A DNA stretch of 64,000 nt from Clostridiaceae bacterium (lineage in GTDB: Bacteria; Bacillota; Clostridia; Peptostreptococcales; Natronincolaceae), in assembly GCA_018432235.1 (NCBI GenBank), contig JAHDLO010000018.1, positions 1-64,000 on the forward strand, written 5' to 3'. This document shows, in pieces, positions 27,943-35,906 of the stretch (within the stretch, counting starts at the first letter, position 1; every line of letters begins with the position of its first letter). Under the pieces are notes generated by a model, which had not been told where the DNA came from, did not search any database, and saw only the letters and a list, made by a program, of their open reading frames with translations. Position numbers and translations under genes: made by a program.

Positions 27943-28755
27943 TTATCTGCTTTTTTGTCCTTTACGAAGGAATATATCCGACTTTTTATGTTTTTTATCT
28001 TTTGACGCTGCCTGTGGTGGATTTGTCAGCATTACAATCATGAGCGTGAGCAAAAGCATGACTGCCAATGACAGGATGGATAGCTTAAGATTCGCTGGTT
28101 CGGAAGTGTTCATAAATCTTCCTGTATCAAATCCTATAACAGTCAATCCCGCCAATATCGGATATATACTGCGCCCAATGACATTCTTGATAAACATGGC
28201 ACTATATCCAATGATAAAGGATACAATCACGCCACCCATGAAAATTCCTGGCATCTTACTTGTGAATGCAATAATAGGTAGAATCGCGATATATGTGCAA
28301 GCAGCAATGCCTATCATCTGTAAAAGACTTCTAAGAAGAATGGCAACACTCAATCCCGGTACGCCCGATAGAAGCCCAACAACCAGAGTAACCGCAAAGC
28401 TGTAAAATCCAAACAACACACTTAAAAGCCCCATTGTGAGCATCTTTCCCAACAGAAGACGCCGAAATGTCACTGGTACCGGTAAGATGCTTTTCAAAGT
28501 ATTGTCTGTGTATTCCCTGTTGATCAGATAGCCGCCAATCAACGTAAAAGTTACAGGCATGAAAATAGTCACGCTGTTCCATATAGAACTGTTAAACAAC
28601 GCTACAAAATTAAAATTTTGCACTTTAGCTTCCTCGATAATAACTGCCTGTGTAAATACAGATAAGATTGCAGGAAGAGCCATACCAATCAAGCCAACTA
28701 GCAAAATATAAAAACGCTTTAATTTTAAGAATTCAGTTTTTATGATGTGTAGCAC
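27943..28755 (-). CDS. ABC-2 type permease of antimicrobial-peptide exporter (second)
   Basis: A 270-residue integral membrane protein with about six hydrophobic segments, of the lantibiotic-immunity (MutG/SpaG/NisG-like) ABC-2 permease group. The N-terminal EFLKLKRFYILLVGLIGMAL and the LINREYTDNTLKSILPVPVT cytoplasmic loop match that family. The C-terminus is basic (KDKKHKKSDIFLRKGQKSR). It follows the first permease by 18 nt and would form the membrane half with it. The substrate, a lantibiotic or other cationic peptide, is inferred from family only. Confidence 0.85.
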   Translation of the reverse strand: MLHIIKTEFLKLKRFYILLVGLIGMALPAILSVFTQAVIIEEAKVQNFNFVALFNSSIWNSVTIFMPVTFTLIGGYLINREYTDNTLKSILPVPVTFRRLLLGKMLTMGLLSVLFGFYSFAVTLVVGLLSGVPGLSVAILLRSLLQMIGIAACTYIAILPIIAFTSKMPGIFMGGVIVSFIIGYSAMFIKNVIGRSIYPILAGLTVIGFDTGRFMNTSEPANLKLSILSLAVMLLLTLMIVMLTNPPQAASKDKKHKKSDIFLRKGQKSR

Positions 28756-28773
28756 AGGAAATTCCTCCTTTCT

Positions 28774-29556
28774 TTAATTTTCTCTACGTTGATAGATACG
28801 GATCATTAAGAAGGTGCAAATCGCCGCTTCTATCAGCAGTACGCAAAAACATACTGATGTAGGTACAAAATATTGGCTGAAACGATTGTAAAATTCTATC
28901 TGGATTTTACCTATCGGAATGTGAAACTGATACAGCCATCGAAAAATCATAGGGATCGGCATGAACGTCCCAACATTGAAGCCCAAAGGCTGCATCAAAA
29001 CAGCATCGCTGAAATGCATGATATAATTAAGGAGTGTGTAAAAGAACACAATAATTACCGAAAGGATGTAGCTTTTATTAAACCAAACTACCAACACGAT
29101 ACAAGGGAGGGCAGCCGCCCACAACAGTACTCCCGTCGCCGCTGTTAAGGCAAATTGTAAGACAAAATCTGTAAGCGGTATATTTTGAGCAACAGCAATC
29201 ACTGTGCCAACTGCAAATCCCACGGTCTGGAATACAACCGAAAAAAGCAGCAGAACCAGTAGCTTTACAAGAACCATCCTCTTTTTCGATATAGGAATGC
29301 AAAGCAGGTTCTTGAGGGTGTCATTATCCTGCTCCGTAAAAAACAGCTTGGATGCCAGTATGATCAGTAACGGCATTAGCAGTAAAAAACCGCTATCCTC
29401 TCTCACTCCTGACTGTATGCTTGCAAAATCGGCAGCAGACAGCATGGCGTTGAAGACAGGAAAAACAAAAGCTACCAGCATTGCAAGTGAAAAGAGCTTG
29501 GTTCGTTTGAATTTCCAAAACTCACATTTGATTAGCCTAAGCAATTCCTTCACCAC
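28774..29556 (-). CDS. ABC-2 type permease of antimicrobial-peptide exporter (first)
   Basis: A 260-residue integral membrane protein with about six hydrophobic segments and the same architecture as its downstream neighbour (ECEFWKFKRTKLFSLAMLVA; LFFTEQDNDTLKNLLCIPIS). This is the MutE/SpaE/NisE-like component. The start overlaps the end of the ATPase gene by 20 nt, indicating translational coupling. Together the three genes make one exporter or immunity transporter. Confidence 0.85.
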   Translation of the reverse strand: MVKELLRLIKCEFWKFKRTKLFSLAMLVAFVFPVFNAMLSAADFASIQSGVREDSGFLLLMPLLIILASKLFFTEQDNDTLKNLLCIPISKKRMVLVKLLVLLLFSVVFQTVGFAVGTVIAVAQNIPLTDFVLQFALTAATGVLLWAAALPCIVLVVWFNKSYILSVIIVFFYTLLNYIMHFSDAVLMQPLGFNVGTFMPIPMIFRWLYQFHIPIGKIQIEFYNRFSQYFVPTSVCFCVLLIEAAICTFLMIRIYQRREN

Positions 29557-30460
29557 CTGTCACTTTTTTGAAATAATCCTCCAAAGTATCTTCGCACAAG
29601 TGGATTTCATTAACCTCCAGTCCCCCTTGCATAAAGGCGCGGTTGATTGCCGCTTTCGAAAGAGCAGTATCATACAGCAGAATATTATGGTCGTCAGTCA
29701 CCTTGAAATTTTTCGTTTTAAATGACGATTCCAGAATGCGGGAAGCTTGCGTGGTATCAGAAACTTCAAAGTGAACGTATCTGTTGTTTTTTGATTCCAG
29801 TTCAGCAAGGCTTTCTTCCTCCAACAGGACACCGTGGTCGATGATGCCAATGTCATCGGCCAGCAAAGAAATTTCTGATAGAATATGACTGGAAATCAAA
29901 ATGGTTTTTCCGCACTCATCACACAAATTACGGATAAAGGTGCGAACCTCCGCAATTCCGATAGGGTCCAGCCCGTTGATCGGCTCGTCAAGAATAAGCA
30001 GTTCCGGATCGTGCATGACCGCAAGCGCAATTGCCAATCTCTGCTTCATGCCAAGGGAGTATTGCGAGAACAATTTTTTATCCTTGTAAGGAAGACCCAC
30101 TAAGTTCAGTGCATCCTTGATAGCGTTTTGCCGTGGAACACCTCGCAGTTCCACAAAAATACGCAAGTTTTCTGTGCCGGTCAAATTGGGGTAAAATCCC
30201 GGCGCTTCAATTAAGCTGCCGATTCGGGGCAAGATTTTCTTTTCATTTCCCTGAATGTTTTTCCCGAAAATTCTAACCTCTCCCGAAGTAGGCTGCGTTA
30301 GGTTCAGCAGCATTTTCATAGTAGTGGTTTTTCCGGCCCCATTTCGTCCAAGCAGACCATAGATACGGCCTTTTTTCACATGGATATTTAAGTCGGCAAC
30401 ACTCTTTTGCGCCCCGTATTGCTTTGTCAGGTTTTTAGTTTCAATGATATAATCACTCAT
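29537..30460 (-). CDS. ABC transporter ATP-binding protein, lantibiotic-immunity type
   Basis: A 307-residue ABC ATPase: Walker A GRNGAGKTT (about residues 38-46), signature YSLGMKQRLAIA (LSGGQ position), Walker B LLILDEPINGLDP, H-loop SSHIL, and a ~80-residue C-terminal extension characteristic of the BcrA/MutF/SpaF exporters. It heads an operon with two permeases and a small peptide. An array of 11-bp repeats ends about 45 nt upstream of its start, making it a likely target of the adjacent response regulator. Confidence 0.92.
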   Translation of the reverse strand: MSDYIIETKNLTKQYGAQKSVADLNIHVKKGRIYGLLGRNGAGKTTTMKMLLNLTQPTSGEVRIFGKNIQGNEKKILPRIGSLIEAPGFYPNLTGTENLRIFVELRGVPRQNAIKDALNLVGLPYKDKKLFSQYSLGMKQRLAIALAVMHDPELLILDEPINGLDPIGIAEVRTFIRNLCDECGKTILISSHILSEISLLADDIGIIDHGVLLEEESLAELESKNNRYVHFEVSDTTQASRILESSFKTKNFKVTDDHNILLYDTALSKAAINRAFMQGGLEVNEIHLCEDTLEDYFKKVTGGEGIA

Positions 30461-30504
30461 TTGTCAACATCCTCCTTTTTTTCTTAAAATCAGCTTATCA
30501 TCTC

Positions 30505-30570
30505 AACCTTGCATGAACCTTGAATTAACCTTGAATTAACCTTGAATTAACCTTGAATTAACCTTGAATC
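30505..30570 (-). promoter_or_regulatory. Six tandem 11-bp repeats upstream of the exporter operon
   Basis: Five 11-bp units (AACCTTGAATT on the plus strand; the last ends in C instead of T) fill 30516-30570, preceded by a sixth imperfect unit AACCTTGCATG at 30505-30515. On the transcribed (minus) strand the unit reads AATTCAAGGTT. An 11-bp period places each unit on nearly the same helix face, as in direct-repeat operators of OmpR/PhoB-type regulators. It lies between the histidine kinase gene and the exporter genes, so a binding array for the co-encoded regulator is likely. Confidence 0.75.
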
Positions 30571-30630
30571 ATTCCCATTACTCTAAAAGAATCCCTGCCA
30601 TAGCAGAGATTCTTTTAGAGTAATGGGAAT
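30571..30630. repeat. 23-bp perfect inverted repeat at the kinase gene's 3' end
   Basis: Arms 30571-30593 and 30608-30630 are exact reverse complements, with an additional CTGC/GCAG pairing inside after one mismatch. The right arm includes the last codons and the stop of the histidine kinase gene. Without a T tract it is not a textbook terminator; it directly abuts the 11-bp repeat array. Confidence 0.85.
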
Positions 30631-31556
30631 GATATGTTAAACTCTGTTCGTTCATAAGGAATGCTTTCTACTGTAATGGAACCGCCCATCTTTTCCACAA
30701 GCTGCTGCACGATTGACAGTCCTAAACCGCTTCCTTTTTCAGAACGAGCCTTGTCACATTTGTAAAGCCGCTCAAAAATATGTGGCAAATTTTGTTTTGA
30801 TATTCCCATGCCATCATCCGCAACAGTAATCTTTGCACACATCTTCAAAAGACAAATCCTGATTTCAATATGAGCTGCCTGACTATGGGATATTACATTT
30901 TGAATCAAATTGTTCAGGATGCGAGAATAGGCATCCGTGTCGAAGTTAATTTCAATCCGATTTTCAGGAATATCTATTTCAAAATCTATAGAAGCGTTTT
31001 CAAAAATGGGTATCCAGTTTTTCATGATATTTCGGGTTAATTCCGCAAGTTCAGCTTTCCTAATCACAAAGGTTTCTTCATCGGAATTGAGCTTGAACCA
31101 CTCAAACAGCATATCTACATAGTCTTTCATATCATATGCCCGTCTGCGGGCGGTCTCGATATATTCCTCCCGTTCTGCTCCAACTACAATGCCTTTTTGT
31201 GCTGCATCCAGGTAGCCGATCAGGGTGGTCAGGGGGGTGCGCACATCATGAGAAAGGCTTGTCATCAATTGCTTATTTGCTTCCCCGGTTTTCTTCAACT
31301 CTATGATTTGACCCCGAAAGTCATGGACGATTTCATTGATTTTATAGCAGATTGCAGTGGTCATATCATGGGGATTCGCTAATATCTTTCGATCAATATT
31401 ACCTTGCATAATATCATCCAAAATATCGGATATGTCATTTAATTGCAGTTTGATGTCTCGCATTTTCCGAAATAATATCAGTGAGAAAACTACGCTGACA
31501 ACAGCGATAATAAGTAAAAAAACAAATAATCCAGAATTGATATAAACATCTCCCAT
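30615..31556 (-). CDS. Sensor histidine kinase
   Basis: A 313-residue membrane kinase: one clear transmembrane segment (about residues 8-28), a short cytoplasmic linker/HAMP-like region, a HisKA domain with the phospho-accepting His in TSLSHDVRTPLTTLIGYLD (near residue 104), and a HATPase_c domain with N box LNNLIQNVISHS, G1 DDGMGI, and G2 GSGLGLSI. The almost absent extracellular sensor makes it like the intramembrane-sensing or NisK-like kinases paired with peptide-exporter operons. It lies 3 nt after the response regulator gene. Confidence 0.92.
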   Translation of the reverse strand: MGDVYINSGLFVFLLIIAVVSVVFSLILFRKMRDIKLQLNDISDILDDIMQGNIDRKILANPHDMTTAICYKINEIVHDFRGQIIELKKTGEANKQLMTSLSHDVRTPLTTLIGYLDAAQKGIVVGAEREEYIETARRRAYDMKDYVDMLFEWFKLNSDEETFVIRKAELAELTRNIMKNWIPIFENASIDFEIDIPENRIEINFDTDAYSRILNNLIQNVISHSQAAHIEIRICLLKMCAKITVADDGMGISKQNLPHIFERLYKCDKARSEKGSGLGLSIVQQLVEKMGGSITVESIPYERTEFNISFPLL

Positions 31557-31559
31557 AGA

Positions 31560-32258
31560 TCACACCTCACGGCTAAAACGATAGCCGACACCTTTAACTG
31601 TCTGAATATAAGACGGACTGTTGGGATCAGGCTCTATGCTTTTCCGAAGCTTGCTGATGTACCCCATAATATTGTTATCATCGTAGGCATATTGCTCTTG
31701 CCATACTTCTTCATATATCTGCTGTTTTGTCAGGATTTTACCCTTGTTTTTAGCAAGATAGCAGAGAATGTCAAATTCCTTTGCGTGTAGTTCTACTTGT
31801 TTATTTCCGACGGTAACCACCCGAGTGTCCAAATCAATAATAAGCCCTTGAAAGGAAAGGCGATTGTTTTCTTCTACAGAGCCAGTATTTAAAGTTGTAT
31901 ATCTGCGAATTAGAGACAAGACACGAGCTGTAAACTCTTCTACAACAAATGGCTTTGTCAGATAATCGTCTGCTCCTGATCGCAGGCCATTTACTTTATC
32001 GGTGCTTGCTGTCTTTGCCGTAAGCATTAGCACTGGGATGGCACTAATGCTTCTAATTTTTTCAAGAACTTGAAACCCATCCATTTCAGGGAGCATAACA
32101 TCCAAGACAATCAGTTGATAATTGCCTTGCAATGCTAACTTTAAACCAACTGTTCCGGTATGCGCAAGTTCAGCAGTGTTATTCTCCTTCTCTACGCATT
32201 TTTTCAGTAACTGACATAGCTCTATATCATCGTCAATAATCAAAACTCTATTTGGCAT
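31560..32258 (-). CDS. OmpR/VanR-family response regulator
   Basis: A 232-residue response regulator: a receiver domain with acidic pocket IDDD, phospho-Asp in LIVLDVMLPEMDG (about residue 51), the Thr in MLTAKT, Lys in DDYLTKPF, followed by a C-terminal winged helix (ILTKQQIYEEVWQEQYAYDDNNIMGYISKLRKS). The ATG at 32258 has AGGAGGG 6 nt upstream; an open frame to 32300 derives from the decayed HTH gene overlapping here. It likely controls the adjacent exporter through the 11-bp repeat array. Confidence 0.92.
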   Translation of the reverse strand: MPNRVLIIDDDIELCQLLKKCVEKENNTAELAHTGTVGLKLALQGNYQLIVLDVMLPEMDGFQVLEKIRSISAIPVLMLTAKTASTDKVNGLRSGADDYLTKPFVVEEFTARVLSLIRRYTTLNTGSVEENNRLSFQGLIIDLDTRVVTVGNKQVELHAKEFDILCYLAKNKGKILTKQQIYEEVWQEQYAYDDNNIMGYISKLRKSIEPDPNSPSYIQTVKGVGYRFSREV

Positions 32259-32432
32259 GTTTTTCCCTCCTGTATCTCTTGTCCTCCGGCTTAACGGCAT
32301 CTTTAGGAATAATCCATGTATTGCCTATCTTAATTGTGCCATCAATTCGACCAGAAATGCAATGGTAAAGCACCATTCTATCAGTAATACCCCCATTTAG
32401 CAGCAGTTTCCTTTGTTGTTATAATAATCCAT
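32248..32432 (-). pseudogene. Decayed helix-turn-helix DNA-binding protein
   Basis: Minus strand. The pieces TTKETAAKWG, then ITDRMVLYHCISGRIDGTIK and GNTWIIPKDAVKPEDKRYRR match a short Firmicute HTH protein (excisionase/MerR-like: W-x-I-x-x-R-R-V, G-R-I-x-G-A, W-x-I-P-x-D-A-x-K-P-x-D-x-R). They lie in different frames: after the ATG at 32432 (preceded by GGAGGGAG) at least two frame changes are needed. The tail overlaps the first bases of the response-regulator gene. It marks the edge of an acquired segment. Confidence 0.7.
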
Positions 32433-32551
32433 GCTTCTCCCTCCAATACAGCCTATTATATTTCTTCTGTCCGAAATATACAAGGCTACCCTGCCACTTC
32501 GCGACAACTTGGCCCGAAATCAAAGCTAACCGCTCTGCGGGTAGTTTGTTC
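32433..32551. other. Short intergenic region beside the decayed HTH gene
   Basis: No gene seen. It runs from the pseudogene's ribosome site to the dispersed repeat and holds no strong hairpin or promoter I can support. Confidence 0.4.
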
Positions 32552-32632
32552 TATCATAGGAAAGTTCTTTTATTTCCCTATGATATGGGGGGTTGTTAAG
32601 GAGGGCATCACCCCTTATTAAAAAAAGGAGAG
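32552..32632 (-). repeat. Dispersed ~80-bp repeat, copy B
   Basis: The reverse complement matches copy A at 14557-14638 nearly base for base: the same CTCTCCTT start, AAGGGGTGATGCCC, AACAACCCCCCATATC and the terminal ATCATAGG...CCTATGAT hairpin. Differences are a T in place of G in the T-rich segment and one base in the C run. It lies between the decayed HTH gene and the Spo0E-like gene. Confidence 0.85.
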
Positions 32633-32673
32633 TACAGCGAAGACCCCGGTAGAACGGGGGATTTTCGTTTCAC

Positions 32674-32704
32674 AAAAATAGGTATGCCCCATCGGCATAC
32701 CTAT
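32674..32704 (-). terminator. Terminator after the Spo0E-like gene
   Basis: A perfect 11-bp stem ATAGGTATGCC/GGCATACCTAT (32678-32688 with 32694-32704), 5-nt loop, followed by TTTTTG on the minus strand. It begins 2 nt past the stop at 32706. Confidence 0.92.
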
Positions 32705-32705
32705 T

Positions 32706-32873
32706 CTATAGCTTCTTTTTTATGTATTTATTATATTCTGAAATAGCGGCATTGAGAATTTGACTGGCCGCCACAATTTCCGGGTCCTGAAGGTTTTCCT
32801 TTTCTTCGATAAGCTTCAGCAGATTTTTCCTCAGATTCTCTATATCCTTGAGCAACTCCAAGAGTTCCGTCAT
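32706..32873 (-). CDS. Spo0E-like aspartyl-phosphate phosphatase
   Basis: A 55-residue two-helix protein: ATG at 32873 with AGGAGG 7 nt upstream, stop TAG at 32706-32708, and a terminator directly after. Helix 1 is a Leu/Lys/Glu-rich segment (TELLELLKDIENLRKNLLKL), then the family signature position SQILNAAI and a basic end YNKYIKKKL. Spo0E-family peptides dephosphorylate Spo0A~P to restrain sporulation. The usual SQxLD motif has Asn instead of Asp here, so activity may be changed. It is too short for many gene finders. Confidence 0.8.
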   Translation of the reverse strand: MTELLELLKDIENLRKNLLKLIEEKENLQDPEIVAASQILNAAISEYNKYIKKKL

Positions 32874-32992
32874 TTAGATACCTCCTTTACTATAGGTTAT
32901 CTAATACCAAAGGATATATGTATAACTCAAATTGATAGCAAAATATTTTTTTATGCTCCAGTTAATTCTGATTCAAACTAAAGAATTTCATG

Positions 32993-33025
32993 AAAAGACC
33001 GAAATCACAAGATTCCGGCCTTTTT
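32993..33025. terminator. Bidirectional terminator after the lactate cluster
   Basis: An inverted repeat GACCGAAATC/GATTCCGGCC with a 4-nt loop (arms 32997-33006 and 33011-33020, one mismatch) is flanked by TTTTT on the plus strand and TTTTC on the minus strand. It lies 42 nt past the stop of the racemase gene. Confidence 0.8.
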
Positions 33026-33066
33026 CCTTAATTACTCATTATTAACTATTCATTATTAATTGTCTT

Positions 33067-34341
33067 TTAAAGTACTATCACAGAAACACCATCCGGAACA
33101 ACAGTTACTGATGCATCCTCACCCTTAATGTCATAGGCCATTTTTAACGCCTCTTCAAGAGTATAAGCATGCAGCATCTTCATGTCCTTCACCATTTGAG
33201 GCTCACATTGATCCGTCACCATAATAACCTTATGCTTGATAAGGATTCTGGCAAGAATTTGCGATTCCCATTGGTCTGGAATCGTGCTTTCCATCGGAAT
33301 TTGCATGATTTTATCCATGATTGACTGGGCGGTTGGGTTTTCCATAAAGGTATCATAGAAGGCCTTTCCACCATGTCCATCGTTACAAGCGGCAGCAATG
33401 ATGATGACAGCATCTTCCTTAGCAGTAGCCTCAGCAGCCGTCATACCCTTTACTGCTTGATAAATATTTTGATCCAGTGGATACCCCCCATTTGAGGTAA
33501 TGGCAATATCAGCTGGAATTGCCTTAACACTGGCAAGCTCAGTTACGAATTTGCAGCCTTCCGCATGGGCTTTTTCACGATGACCTGCAAAGGCGTTGAT
33601 CACTCTCTTTTCAGCATCGATAACAACATTAAGTATAAATGCTAAATTTGCTTGTTCAGCTGCATAGAGCATATCCTTGTGAATAGGATTTCCTTCTAAA
33701 ATACCAGTTCTTGCAAAGTCACTGGCGATAAACTCTGAGCAATGGTTAGCCAAAACAGTAGTTCCTGAAGCAACGCCGGGTAATACGCTCTTTCTTCCAC
33801 CGGAGAAGCCCGCAAAGAAGTGAGGCTCTATAAAGCCTTCAGCTATCAATAAATCTGCCTCCATTGCCAGCTTGTTCAGTATTAGCTTGCCACCTGAAGG
33901 TAGTATGCCAACCTCCACCAAACTAGCTTCATCACGGCAATCATGATTGACCAGCTTTTCATTCCTTACGATTGCCTCACCATATTTATTTATCATTTCC
34001 TCTTCTGTAGTCAGACGATGAAAGCCAGTAGCTATTAATAGCGTAATATCAGCATCAGGATTTCCACTTCGAATTTCCTCTAATAACAATGGCATTGTTA
34101 TCTTACTTGGTACAGGTCTTGTATGATCACTGGTTATAATAACTACTTTGTCTTTCCCCTTTGCCAAATCCCTCAATCTAGGCGAATCTATAGGATTTTC
34201 TAAAGCCTTTCTGGCTATTGTAACCTGATCGTCCTCAGTCTTAAAATGATGTGCCTTAGATTCTAATACACCTAAAAGATTTTTGTCTGATACCTCCAGG
34301 TCTACAAAGCCCTTGGAATAAGGTATTTTTATTGTTGCCAC
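33067..34341 (-). CDS. larA: LarA-type nickel-dependent lactate racemase
   Basis: A protein of about 424 residues of the LarA family, which interconverts D- and L-lactate (or similar 2-hydroxyacids) using the nickel-pincer cofactor made by LarB/C/E (not in this window). Family blocks: SDHTRPVPSK near the N-terminus, LIATGFHRLTTEEEM, and EPHFFAGFSGGRKSVLPG with cofactor-binding His and Lys. I prefer the GTG at 34341 because AGGAGG lies 8 nt upstream; the ATG at 34347 is only 2 nt from that site. It is the last gene of the lactate cluster and would supply the isomer used by the dehydrogenase. Confidence 0.85.
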   Translation of the reverse strand: MATIKIPYSKGFVDLEVSDKNLLGVLESKAHHFKTEDDQVTIARKALENPIDSPRLRDLAKGKDKVVIITSDHTRPVPSKITMPLLLEEIRSGNPDADITLLIATGFHRLTTEEEMINKYGEAIVRNEKLVNHDCRDEASLVEVGILPSGGKLILNKLAMEADLLIAEGFIEPHFFAGFSGGRKSVLPGVASGTTVLANHCSEFIASDFARTGILEGNPIHKDMLYAAEQANLAFILNVVIDAEKRVINAFAGHREKAHAEGCKFVTELASVKAIPADIAITSNGGYPLDQNIYQAVKGMTAAEATAKEDAVIIIAAACNDGHGGKAFYDTFMENPTAQSIMDKIMQIPMESTIPDQWESQILARILIKHKVIMVTDQCEPQMVKDMKMLHAYTLEEALKMAYDIKGEDASVTVVPDGVSVIVL

Positions 34342-34484
34342 TAGCATTTCCTCCTTTTTCACTACATAGATAGCCGGAATGCAGCCCACAGTCAGTACCA
34401 AGGTACTTGAAGGAGGCTGCAATCCTTATGTTTTTATTATATCCTAAAGTTAGACAATCTTAAATATTTTTGCAATATTTAAAA

Positions 34485-35906
34485 TTATTCTAATTCTAAG
34501 TCAAAGATTTTACCTGGATTCATAATGTAATTGGGGTCCCAGGCTACCTTAATTGCCTTCATTAAATCCAGTTCTGCAGGGTCCATATTCTCCAGCATGT
34601 ATTTTTTACGCTTTATACCAATACCATGCTCCCCACTTATTTTCCCACCAAGGTTTTTAGTCACCTCATAAAGCTCCCTTAAGGCTAATGGCTCTATTTC
34701 ATGCCAATGGTCCATTGTATGATCCGGGTTTTTAACAAGTGTAGCATGAAGATTGCCATCTCCCGCATGACCATAGCAAGGAATCTTTATATCATATTTC
34801 TCAGAAATACGGTCCAGCTCCGGAATAATATCAGGTATCGCTGAAATTGGAACAACGATATCCTCTAAGCTTTGGATTGGACTTACTACCTTAAAGGCCT
34901 CAGCTATATTTCTTCTAACACTCCAGATTCTTTCTTGGGTTGTATAGTTATCAGCCACATAAACCTCTATAGCACCGTTATCCATACATAAATCACCGAT
35001 AGCCTCTGCATCCAGTTCAACCTGCTCTTGATTTGTACCATCAATTTCCAGAAGCAGCATGGCGCCAGCATCCTGATATGGCAGACTCTCATTTAAATAC
35101 TCGCATGCGGTTTTTACAGACAATTTATCCATAAACTCCATACTGGTTGGTATGGTTCCTTTTGCCATGATTACCGGTACGGTATCGATGGCATCCTTCG
35201 GTGTCTTATAGAGCACCAGTAGGTTAGACTTAGCAGTAGGCAGTCCCGTCAGCTTAATGGTAGCCTTTGTCACTATACCAAGGGTTCCCTCAGAACCTAT
35301 GACTAATTGCTTAAGGTCATATCCGGTAACATCCTTTGAAAGCTTTCCTCCAAGGTTAACTATCTCTCCCTTAGGCGTAACCAGCTCCATAGCCATGATA
35401 TATCGACCAGTAACACCGTATTTAACAGCCCTTCCTCCTCCGGCATTTTCTGCAATATTACCACCCAGATAGCAGGTCTCCAAGCTCATTGGATATCCGG
35501 CATAAAATAATCCCTTTTCCTTAATTAAGGAGTTTATCTCGTTTGTGACAATACCTGTTTCAGCTGTCAGCATCATGTTGCCATAATCGATATCCAACAC
35601 CTTATTCATCTTTTCAACAGATAAGAGTACACCGCCAAATATTGGTATTGCCCCACCTGATAAACCGCTGCCGGCGCCTCTTGGCGTTATCGGTATCAAC
35701 TCACGATTTGCCAGCTTAACTATTTTAGATATTTCCTCAACCGTAGTTGGGGTAACTACGACCTCCGGCATATGACCATATTCCTCAGCATTGGTTTCAT
35801 CATGGGAATAGGCCTCCATTTTTTCTTCATCAACAAAGACATTCTTTGCCCCAACAATGCCTCTTAATTCTTCAACTATTTCAGCAGTAACGGGATTGTA
35901 TCTCAT
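34485..35906 (-). CDS. lctD: FAD-dependent lactate dehydrogenase (LctD/GlcD type)
   Basis: A 473-residue FAD-binding oxidoreductase of the GlcD/D-lactate dehydrogenase family: an FAD_binding_4 domain (VVTPTTVEEISKIVKLAN, ITPRGAGSGLSGGAIP, YPMSLETCYLGGNIAENAGG) followed by the C-terminal cap with CYGHAGDGNLHATLVKNP and GKISGEHGIGIKRKKY. Placed directly after etfB and etfA, it corresponds to the lactate dehydrogenase of the Acetobacterium woodii Ldh/Etf complex, which drives lactate oxidation with NAD+ by consuming reduced ferredoxin. Starts immediately after etfA. Confidence 0.88.
   Translation of the reverse strand: MRYNPVTAEIVEELRGIVGAKNVFVDEEKMEAYSHDETNAEEYGHMPEVVVTPTTVEEISKIVKLANRELIPITPRGAGSGLSGGAIPIFGGVLLSVEKMNKVLDIDYGNMMLTAETGIVTNEINSLIKEKGLFYAGYPMSLETCYLGGNIAENAGGGRAVKYGVTGRYIMAMELVTPKGEIVNLGGKLSKDVTGYDLKQLVIGSEGTLGIVTKATIKLTGLPTAKSNLLVLYKTPKDAIDTVPVIMAKGTIPTSMEFMDKLSVKTACEYLNESLPYQDAGAMLLLEIDGTNQEQVELDAEAIGDLCMDNGAIEVYVADNYTTQERIWSVRRNIAEAFKVVSPIQSLEDIVVPISAIPDIIPELDRISEKYDIKIPCYGHAGDGNLHATLVKNPDHTMDHWHEIEPLALRELYEVTKNLGGKISGEHGIGIKRKKYMLENMDPAELDLMKAIKVAWDPNYIMNPGKIFDLELE

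Noticed and set aside
30505..30570. CRISPR-like array
   Set aside because: The units are only 11 bp and contiguous, with no spacers and no cas genes.
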